The notes beneath the pieces were generated by a model. It ran no database searches. It was not told where the DNA came from and saw only the letters and a list, made by a program, of their open reading frames with translations. Positions 5,597-10,760 of a stretch of 10,760 nucleotides of DNA are shown piece by piece. Origin of the DNA: Bacteroidaceae bacterium. GTDB taxonomy: Bacteria; Bacteroidota; Bacteroidia; Bacteroidales; Bacteroidaceae. The stretch's first letter is position 1, and every line of letters starts with the position of its first letter. The stretch covers positions 1 through 10,760 of the forward strand of contig JAEDIG010000083.1 in the NCBI GenBank assembly GCA_016292545.1, given 5' to 3'. The translations under genes and the position numbers were made by a program.

Positions 5597-7876
5597 ATGA
5601 GTGTACATTATGTATATATTGAGAACGGGGCGAAGAAGATGCGCCCCGTCCACACGCGCCAGGAATACATGGCCCTGCGCGAGAGCGAGGAGAACCGGCG
5701 GGCGCAGAAGCGCAGGATGGTGCAGATGAACTATTCCTGCCTGCCCAACGAGGACGGGAGCCTGAGGGGCAGCAGGCGCATGTCCACCACAGTGGGCATG
5801 GACATCGACGTGCCCGTGGACAGCGCTTCCGTAATCGCGCTCAAGGAGGAGCTGGGCCTGCTCATGTTTGAGCACAGCGCCTCCAAGCCCGGCTGCGCAC
5901 ACATCGTGTTCAGGCGCCGCAGGGAGCTCTCGCAGGAGGAGAACCTCAAGTGGGCCTCCGCCGTCCTTGGGGTGCCCTACGACCAGGGGGCCAAGGACAT
6001 CACGCGCGTCTTCTACACACCGGCAGGCAGGCTCGTGTTCCTCGACGACGAGATATTCACCATCGAGGAGGCGGCAGATGCCGCCATGCCCCCCCGCCAG
6101 GACCTCGCACCATCCGCACCCCCCGCAAAATCCGCACCCTCTGAAACCTATCTGGGCATCCCGTATGCCGAGATTGTGCAGAAGTACTGGGCGATGTTCT
6201 ACGGCGGGCAGGAGCCCGTGAAGTCGAACAGAGACACGCTCACCTATGAGCTGGCCAATGTGATGAAGCACATCTGCGGCTTCGACCGCGGGATGCTGGC
6301 CAGGGTGATTCCCTGCTACGACGGCTTCCCGGAGGCCGAGAAGATGAAGTGCATCGATTCGGCCCTGGCCGGCAAGCGCACACAGATGCCCCGTCGCCTG
6401 CGCGAGGTGCTCCACGAGATACAGCGCTCGAGGCTCATCAGCGGCGGCCACGACGCTCCCCTGGGGGAGCTGGACGGGGCACTGGTGCAGGACGAGCTCT
6501 TCTACTACAACCGCATCCCCAGGACCGTGATGGTGCAGGGCCTGAAGGAATCGGTCGAGGCGGCCGGCAGGGCACTGTGCATGCCCGTGATTGCAGCCGT
6601 GTGTCCGGCCATCGGCGCCAGGGCCACGGGTGTGCGGCTGGTGGTACACGGCAAGGCCAACACGCTCAACCTCATCTCTTACATCGCCGGCGACTTCGCC
6701 TCGGGCAAGGGGCAGATCGACGATGTGGTGAAGGCCTGGATGAGCGAGGACATCGCCATGGCCGAGATGTATAACCGCCAGTGGGCGGAATATGCCGAAA
6801 AGAAGAAGCAGAGCAAGAACAAGAAGGAGCAGCCGGTGGAGCCCAGGTTCCCCAAGGTGTGGCTCACGCTCAACAACACCACCGCCAACCTGGCCGAGGA
6901 GCTGGCCAACGTGCAGGGGCGTCACGCCTTCTCGTTCACGCCCGAGGCCGATGTGGTGAGCACGAAGTGGAAGTCGTCCATCTCGGACTTCTCCACGATG
7001 ATCAGGCAGAGCTACGACGGCTCCTCCTACGACCGCGAGGCGCGCAGCGTGGATGCCGTGAACGTGCACATCCCGCGGCTGCTGTGGAATGTGGTGATGT
7101 GCGGCACGCCCGATGCCCTCTACCGCGTGGTGGACAACTACACCGACGGTTTCCAGAGCCGCATCGCCGTGGCCAGGACCCCCGACAACACCTTCGCCCC
7201 CCTGGAGGACAACCCCGCCCATCTCACCGAACGCCAGCGCGAAAGGATCGTGCAGGTTTCCCACCTGCTGCCCCTGATGAACGGCAGCATCGAGCTGCCC
7301 CGGCTGGAGGCCCGCGGGCGCGAGTGGCTGGAGGAGGTGCGGCTGGAAACGATAAAGAACGACGACAAGGTGATGGCGCGCCAGCGCATGCGCATCTGTG
7401 TGACGGCCCAGCGCATGACCTGCTGCCTGATGCTCACGGCGGTGTGTGCAAGACTCATGAAGGAGCATGGCGCCGCGGGTGCCGAGGCGCGGCTGAAGAA
7501 CGACCCCCTCCTGTGGCAGCGCATGACGGAGAAGATGCAGACGCAGGCGTTCATGGACATGTTCGGCCTCATAGCCGACTCGCTCATCGACAATGCCCTC
7601 TACTTCTTCCGCGACCGCATAGAGGATGCCTTCTCGGCCCGCACCTACGGCAGCCACCGCGCACGCCTGGGCGGCCGCCTGCGCAAGGGCAGCAACGACA
7701 GCATCTATGCCCGTCTGCCCGACGAGTTCGGCATGGGCGAGGCGATGGCACAGAGTGTGAGCGTGAAGGGCAACGGCGTGACGCACAATGCCGTGCGCCA
7801 GATGCTGAAGAACTGGACAAAGCAGGGGCTCGTGGGCGAAAAGGCCGACGGCAGATATGAAAAGATTAAGAAATGA
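5597..7876 (+). CDS. BT4734/BF3469-type primase-like domain fused to a P-loop ATPase (VirE/DUF3987-type) domain
   Basis: A 759-residue Bacteroidetes multidomain protein. Residues about 60-160 match the BT4734/BF3469 N-terminal domain, whose relatives are placed in the archaeo-eukaryotic primase (PrimPol) superfamily. Its three expected motifs are visible: acidic MDID (Asp69, Asp71), small-x-His CAH (His102) and hydrophobic-Asp FLDD (Asp150). GAKDITRVFYTPAGRL is a strong family signature. A Pro/Ala-rich linker (about 163-182) follows, then a helical domain (about 185-290) like those between primase and helicase modules. The ATPase domain runs from about 330 to 620: P-loop GDFASGKG (Gly365-Gly372, with Gly where Ser/Thr is usual) and a Walker-B-like strand KVWLTLNN (about 420). 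The last 100 residues are basic and may hold a winged helix. Role inferred: priming and unwinding for an element. GC content is high and the upstream SSB-like gene supports the replication context. Confidence 0.85.
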   Translation: MSVHYVYIENGAKKMRPVHTRQEYMALRESEENRRAQKRRMVQMNYSCLPNEDGSLRGSRRMSTTVGMDIDVPVDSASVIALKEELGLLMFEHSASKPGCAHIVFRRRRELSQEENLKWASAVLGVPYDQGAKDITRVFYTPAGRLVFLDDEIFTIEEAADAAMPPRQDLAPSAPPAKSAPSETYLGIPYAEIVQKYWAMFYGGQEPVKSNRDTLTYELANVMKHICGFDRGMLARVIPCYDGFPEAEKMKCIDSALAGKRTQMPRRLREVLHEIQRSRLISGGHDAPLGELDGALVQDELFYYNRIPRTVMVQGLKESVEAAGRALCMPVIAAVCPAIGARATGVRLVVHGKANTLNLISYIAGDFASGKGQIDDVVKAWMSEDIAMAEMYNRQWAEYAEKKKQSKNKKEQPVEPRFPKVWLTLNNTTANLAEELANVQGRHAFSFTPEADVVSTKWKSSISDFSTMIRQSYDGSSYDREARSVDAVNVHIPRLLWNVVMCGTPDALYRVVDNYTDGFQSRIAVARTPDNTFAPLEDNPAHLTERQRERIVQVSHLLPLMNGSIELPRLEARGREWLEEVRLETIKNDDKVMARQRMRICVTAQRMTCCLMLTAVCARLMKEHGAAGAEARLKNDPLLWQRMTEKMQTQAFMDMFGLIADSLIDNALYFFRDRIEDAFSARTYGSHRARLGGRLRKGSNDSIYARLPDEFGMGEAMAQSVSVKGNGVTHNAVRQMLKNWTKQGLVGEKADGRYEKIKK

Positions 7877-7891
7877 AAACGCAAGCCAGAC

Positions 7892-8287
7892 ATGAAACTG
7901 TACATCTTCCGACAAGCAATAAAGGACACCACAACCGACGGTGTGCTCAAGGACGAGCACGGCCAGCGCATCTGCGACACGGCGGAACACACACACCACA
8001 TGTTGCCCCCGGGCACCTACAGGGTGACCCTCAGCATGCACCCTTCCCATAAGCACCGCGCCCCCAGGGTGGAGCCGTGCGGCGGCCCGGGGGCCTGGAT
8101 CATCCACGGCAACGGAGTGCACGCCAAGGCCTTCGGCAGCAGCATCATCACCGGCGACCGTCTGGCACCGGGGGCGGTAATCCGCAGCCGCCCCTACTTC
8201 GAACGGCTGGTGAAGCGCATGGAAAAGGCGTTCAAGAGAGGCGGCCAGGTGGAGCTGGTGATTGTGGAGCCGCCGCATGTGTCATGA
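7892..8287 (+). CDS. DUF5675 family protein
   Basis: A 131-residue protein matching the DUF5675 layout: a short N-terminal strand (MKLYIFRQ), LPPGTYRVTLSMHPSHK (about 38-54), the IIHGNG strand (70-75), FGSSIITGD (81-89) and a C-terminal VIRSRPYFERL helix. The family is common in phages and prophage-like regions; a role near cell-wall or lysis functions has been suggested by context only. The family often shows a Gly-Cys in the region corresponding to residues 82-84, where this protein has Ser-Ser, so if that Cys matters for activity this copy may be inactive or different. It starts 15 nt after the primase-ATPase stop and is probably co-transcribed with it. Its stop codon lies inside repeat copy D. 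Confidence 0.75.
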   Translation: MKLYIFRQAIKDTTTDGVLKDEHGQRICDTAEHTHHMLPPGTYRVTLSMHPSHKHRAPRVEPCGGPGAWIIHGNGVHAKAFGSSIITGDRLAPGAVIRSRPYFERLVKRMEKAFKRGGQVELVIVEPPHVS

Positions 8288-8319
8288 CGGTTGCGATGGT
8301 CAATTGTCATCAAGGAAAA
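8281..8319 (-). repeat. Dispersed intergenic repeat, copy D
   Basis: Read on the minus strand it contains TGACAATTGACCATCG and then CAACCGTCATGAC, nearly identical to copy B. It begins within the last codons of the DUF5675 gene, so the TGA at 8285-8287 belongs to the repeat. Confidence 0.85.
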
Positions 8320-8332
8320 TCCGAACCATGAA

Positions 8333-8379
8333 CCGCCCCCCTTCCCTTCCTCCTCCACGGGAAAGAGAGAAGGGGGCGG
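8333..8379. terminator. GC-rich hairpin, possible terminator after the DUF5675 gene
   Basis: CCGCCCCCCTT (8333-8343) pairs with AAGGGGGCGG (8370-8379) with one bulged C, and TTCCC/GGGAA can extend the stem inward. There is no T-tract, so a terminator role is uncertain. It lies 40 nt upstream of the next promoter. Confidence 0.4.
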
Positions 8380-8419
8380 CAAAGTGGGCGACACGGCGCA
8401 CACAGCGGGGGCGACAACT

Positions 8420-8451
8420 ATTGCCCCACGGGAAAAAAAACCGTAACTTTG
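8420..8451 (+). promoter_or_regulatory. Promoter of the B-repeat/holin-like/smalltalk operon
   Basis: A -33 ATTG at 8420-8423 and a -7 TAACTTTG at 8444-8451 are 20 nt apart. The TAACTTTGCACC string is shared with the promoter at 4636. The leader of about 110 nt contains an inverted repeat (GGAGGCC 8490-8496, GGCCTCC 8523-8529). Confidence 0.7.
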
Positions 8452-8565
8452 CACCGTCGTTAACGCACACACGCCCGCCGTTCCGGCAAGGAGGCCGCCA
8501 GGACCCGGGCAAGAGAGAGAGAGGCCTCCGCAGTAACATCCACCCCCCAAAAACAAGCAAGAACC

Positions 8566-9225
8566 ATGGCACGAATCACACCAATCGACGTCATCCAGGG
8601 AATCTCCGGGAAGTATGGAGGCGGCAGCAGCGACTACTTCGCCACCAACACGAGTTCCAACCGCATCCACATCGCCAAGTACAAGAACAAGCCCACCGGC
8701 CCGCTCACCCAGAGCCAGAAGGACCAGATGGAGAAGTTCGCCACCCAGGCACGCCAGGCCTCCGCATGGCTCCGCGCCAACCACCCCTCGGCCGAAAACG
8801 GCAACAAGGGCACCGAGGCCTACCAGCGCGCACAGGCAATCAAGCGACAGCTCCGCATGAGCAACGTGCGCCAGGTGGTAATCAAGTACATGGACGAGCA
8901 GGGCAACGTCAGCCTCCCTATGGGCAACGGCACCACCACCGGCGGCACCACCCCCCTGGCCAGGCACACGCTCACACTGAGCGCAAGCCCCGCCGGAGGC
9001 GGCACGCTGACGGGAGCCGGAGAATACGACAACGGCACCACGGCCACCATCGAGGCCATCCCCGCCGAAGGCTACACCTTTGACCAGTGGACCGACGGCG
9101 ACACCAACGCCCGGCGCACCGTAGTGATGCAGGCCGACCTCACGCTCACGGCCATCTTCAAGAGCACCACCGCCGGCGGCGGCAGCGGCGGAGAAGAGGG
9201 CGGCGGCGGCCCGGATTTCAGCTAA
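8566..9225 (+). CDS. Two-domain protein: conserved Bacteroidetes N-terminal domain plus InlB-type B-repeat
   Basis: A 219-residue protein. Residues 1-118 form a basic, helix-rich domain beginning MARITPIDVIQGISGKYGGG, similar in style to a Bacteroidetes protein group found beside such islands; its function is unknown. A Gly/Thr-rich linker (119-132) leads to residues 133-198, which match the divergent InlB B-repeat pattern: HTLTLSASPAGGGTLTGAGE, DNGTTATIEAIPAEGYTFDQ and a final TLTAIF strand. The tail is a Gly/Ser/Glu linker ending GGGGPDFS. B-repeats normally occur in secreted or surface proteins, but no signal peptide or lipobox is visible here, so export may depend on lysis or an unusual route. 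First gene of its own operon; the next gene starts 20 nt after its stop. Start at 8566 is clear: ATG behind a CAAAAACAAGCAAGAACC leader. Confidence 0.75.
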   Translation: MARITPIDVIQGISGKYGGGSSDYFATNTSSNRIHIAKYKNKPTGPLTQSQKDQMEKFATQARQASAWLRANHPSAENGNKGTEAYQRAQAIKRQLRMSNVRQVVIKYMDEQGNVSLPMGNGTTTGGTTPLARHTLTLSASPAGGGTLTGAGEYDNGTTATIEAIPAEGYTFDQWTDGDTNARRTVVMQADLTLTAIFKSTTAGGGSGGEEGGGGPDFS

Positions 9226-9245
9226 CGGCCAAACCCACATAGCCG

Positions 9246-9434
9246 ATGAAGACACGCCTTGCCCTGTGTAGCTTTGTGGCAGCAGTCCTCTTTGCTGCCA
9301 CATCGCTCTTCCTCCCGCCTCCCGGCATCATCGACCCTTCGGTGCTCATCCTTGTGGCACAGCTGCTCGTGTGCTGCGCCACCTTCCTGGGAATCAAAGA
9401 TTACACAAACCTCATCAACAACAAAAAACCATGA
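9246..9434 (+). CDS. Small two-TM membrane protein, holin-like
   Basis: A 62-residue protein with two hydrophobic segments (about 5-24 and 29-49) joined by a short LPPPGIIDPS turn. A basic start and a polar, Lys-containing C-tail (KDYTNLINNKKP) suggest both ends are cytoplasmic. Size and topology fit small class II holins, but no family signature proves it, and it could instead be an element-encoded inner-membrane protein of other role. Its stop overlaps the ATG of the next gene (ATGA at 9431), so the two are translationally coupled. Confidence 0.7.
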   Translation: MKTRLALCSFVAAVLFAATSLFLPPPGIIDPSVLILVAQLLVCCATFLGIKDYTNLINNKKP

Positions 9435-9529
9435 CACAAGACAAAAAGAACCGCTGGAGCGTAATCATCAACATCGCGCTCACCACCCTCACGGCCCTCC
9501 TCTCGGCCCTGGGCTTCACCATAGGATGA
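9431..9529 (+). CDS. Smalltalk family protein, 32 aa
   Basis: Encodes MTQDKKNRWSVIINIALTTL and continues for 12 residues to ..LSALGFTIG. A polar, Lys-rich start is followed by one hydrophobic helix. This is the pattern of the Bacteroidetes smalltalk proteins, which are about 30 residues long and usually lie in islands that also carry a VirE/BT4734-type protein, often next to a cell-wall amidase. No function is established. Start overlaps the stop of the holin-like gene (ATGA). A cell-wall amidase is not present downstream here; the next gene is a transposase. Confidence 0.75.
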   Translation: MTQDKKNRWSVIINIALTTLTALLSALGFTIG

Positions 9530-9546
9530 CACGCCATCCCCCCCAT

Positions 9547-9626
9547 CCCCCGTCTCTGTAGCGTCAGCTACAGAAACCATGTCGCCCCCCTTCCCCCGTC
9601 TCTGTAGCGTCAGCTACAGAAACCAT
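9547..9626. repeat. Two identical 34-nt REP-like units in tandem
   Basis: Unit 1 is 9547-9580 and unit 2 is 9593-9626; they are identical, start-to-start distance 46 nt. Each has a C5 run, then the hairpin TCTGTAGCGTCAGCTACAGA (8-bp arms, loop GTCA; cores 9555-9574 and 9601-9620), then AACCAT. GTAG is a tetranucleotide typical of REP elements recognised by RAYT proteins. They sit about 160 nt before the transposase promoter. Confidence 0.85.
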
Positions 9627-9632
9627 CCGAAT

Positions 9633-9657
9633 GCTCCCCCCCCTGTTCGGGGGGAGC
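9633..9657. repeat. C/G-rich hairpin
   Basis: GCTCCCCCC (9633-9641) pairs with GGGGGGAGC (9649-9657) across CCTGTTC. The CCCCTGTTC part resembles the palindrome at 1546-1563. No T-tract follows. Confidence 0.6.
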
Positions 9658-9775
9658 CCGTATGCCCCCCCCCGCAGCAAGAGTGAAACACCGCGCAATC
9701 AAGGCATAAAGCAAAGAAAACGATTATTTTTATTTGTTTTCCCCTTTTCCATGCAATTATCTCAGAAAAAACATG

Positions 9776-9783
9776 TACTTTTG
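9776..9783 (+). promoter_or_regulatory. -7 box for the transposase gene
   Basis: TACTTTTG fits TAnnTTTG. No TTTG is seen at -33. Transcription starting near 9787 would exclude the in-frame ATG at 9786 as a normal start. Confidence 0.5.
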
Positions 9784-9878
9784 CGATGAAGAAAATCCCC
9801 ACAAAGGTATTAAACACCCTCACCGAATCCCGCAACCGTCTGCATCCCAAGCTGATGAATGCACAAACACCAAACCAC

Positions 9879-10760
9879 ATGACAAACAAGAAACCTAAAT
9901 ATATCGAGGGCATAGGCTGGCGCTACGAAACGGAGCACAACCAGAAACGTCGTTTCATAGGTCATCGCTACAACGACGTAGGAACCTATCTAGTCACCAT
10001 CGTCGTAAGAGGCCGCGTCCCCGTCTTCGGCACTGTCGCCGGCAACATCAAGGCTCTCCCCTCCGCCCCCACCTACCCCACCACCGTGCTCTCTCCGTTA
10101 GGAGAGAGAGTACTGAACGAAGAACTCCCCAAGATCCACGCCATATACCCCATGGTCGAGGTATGGCCACCCGTATGCATCATGCCCGACCACATCCATC
10201 TCATCATCCGCGTCAACAGCCTCCTGCCGCCAAAGAAGCACCTCGGCACCATCGTAGGAGCCTTCAAGGGAGGAGTGAGCAGGGCATGGGGTGCCACTGC
10301 GCTCTTCGAGGACGGCTACAACGACCGCATACTCATGCGCGACGGCCAGTTGAAGAACTGGGCAACCTATCTGCGAGCCAATCCCTACCGCTGGCTGGTA
10401 AGGCGCGAATGCCCCCATCTGATGAAGCGGTCGCTTTGCATCGTGATAGGCGGCATCCGCTATGGTGGTTTTGGCAACTTCATGCTCCTGAGGCATCCCG
10501 AGAAAGTGCAGGTATTCTTCCACAGGAGAATGGAGGAAAACGGGCAGAAGGTGGCCACCGAACACACACTCTTCTGGCAAAGGGAGCATGAGCGGCTGAT
10601 CGAAGCCGCCGTCCAAGGCGATGTACTGGTAACGCCAGGCATCAGCGAGTGCGAGAAACGCATCAAGAACGAATGCCTGCAAGAGCTACACCCGCTCATC
10701 CACATACAGGACAAGCCCATCGGTCAGTACTGGAAACCGGAGAAAAGCCGTTTCGAGGCA
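9879..10760 (+). CDS. REP-associated-type (Y1, IS200-like HUH) transposase with C-terminal extension, 3' end missing
   Basis: The frame is open to the last base: 294 residues are visible and the end lies outside. The catalytic HUH motif is MPDHIHLII (His105 and His107). Tyr147 (FEDGYNDRIL) is the likely nucleophile and is followed by the RAYT-type TYLRANPYRW helix. Y1 enzymes of this sort cleave ssDNA at hairpins; RAYT members act on REP palindromes rather than moving themselves as an IS. No IS ends or transposon flanks are visible. Residues about 205-294 form an extension with GDVLVTPGISECEK and PIGQYWKPEKSRFEA that may be a separate alpha/beta domain. The in-frame ATGs at 9786, 9855 and 9879 all allow starts; 9879 (MTNKKPKYIEGIGWRYE) is preferred because 9786 coincides with the transcription start, but 9855 is possible. 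Confidence 0.85.
   Translation, partial: MTNKKPKYIEGIGWRYETEHNQKRRFIGHRYNDVGTYLVTIVVRGRVPVFGTVAGNIKALPSAPTYPTTVLSPLGERVLNEELPKIHAIYPMVEVWPPVCIMPDHIHLIIRVNSLLPPKKHLGTIVGAFKGGVSRAWGATALFEDGYNDRILMRDGQLKNWATYLRANPYRWLVRRECPHLMKRSLCIVIGGIRYGGFGNFMLLRHPEKVQVFFHRRMEENGQKVATEHTLFWQREHERLIEAAVQGDVLVTPGISECEKRIKNECLQELHPLIHIQDKPIGQYWKPEKSRFEA

Larger units (their letters stand above)
9530..9785. other. Gene-free stretch with palindromic repeats upstream of the transposase
   Basis: C-rich DNA with two identical 34-nt palindromic units, a C/G hairpin and then an AT-rich part ending in a -7 box. No coding sequence is visible on either strand. Confidence 0.7.

Noticed and set aside
5549..8278. A 909-codon open frame on the minus strand
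   Set aside because: It lies opposite the primase-ATPase and DUF5675 genes, is rich in His/Leu/Ala/Val as expected from reversed GC-rich codons, and shows no family motif; the plus-strand frames carry clear signatures.
10089..10108. CTCTCTCC-GTTA-GGAGAGAG hairpin
   Set aside because: Inside the transposase coding sequence, which is continuous across it; no sign of a separate function.

Overview
The window looks like chromosomal DNA of a Bacteroidales bacterium, most likely of the Prevotella/Bacteroides group. Several genes are preceded by the Bacteroidetes-type -7 box TAnnTTTG, with a -33 TTTG/TTG at the right distance in two cases. Start codons sit behind A-rich leaders rather than strong Shine-Dalgarno sequences. 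Several encoded families (BT4734/BF3469-type primase-ATPase, DUF3127, smalltalk protein) are typical of Bacteroidetes. The genus cannot be fixed from the sequence. All supported genes are on the + strand; the long minus-strand reading frames are shadows of GC-rich codons.

Layout. (1) 1-1482: the 3' part of a membrane-anchored GH25 muramidase and a small VOC/glyoxalase-fold protein with its own promoter and an operator-like palindrome. (2) 1483-2112: a gene-free stretch with repeat elements, a perfect AT-rich palindrome with 21-bp arms, and a well-formed promoter. (3) 2113-4518: a tight operon of three proteins I do not recognise, closed by a hairpin-plus-T-tract terminator at 4591-4630. (4) 4518-7876: four iteron-like direct repeats about 21 bp apart, then a DUF3127 OB-fold-type protein, an unknown protein, and a large BT4734-type protein that combines an archaeo-eukaryotic-primase-like domain with a P-loop ATPase domain. 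This resembles a replication module. (5) 7892-9529: a DUF5675 protein; then, under a separate promoter, a protein with an InlB-type B-repeat, a two-TM holin-like protein and a 32-aa smalltalk protein whose start overlaps the preceding stop. (6) 9530-10760: two identical 34-nt palindromic repeats and a C/G-rich hairpin, then a REP-associated-type (Y1, HUH) transposase that runs off the window.

How the parts may work together. Regions 4 and 5 form an accessory island: DNA replication/ssDNA proteins followed by small membrane and possible cell-envelope proteins, an arrangement recalling an integrated element or phage-satellite remnant. No integrase, relaxase, capsid or att site is visible, so mobility is not shown. 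The three-gene operon and the replication-like module are separated by a terminator and have separate promoters. The many short palindromic repeats in the gaps fit the presence of a REP-type transposase at the right end, but no direct link between this transposase and a given repeat family can be proved from one window.
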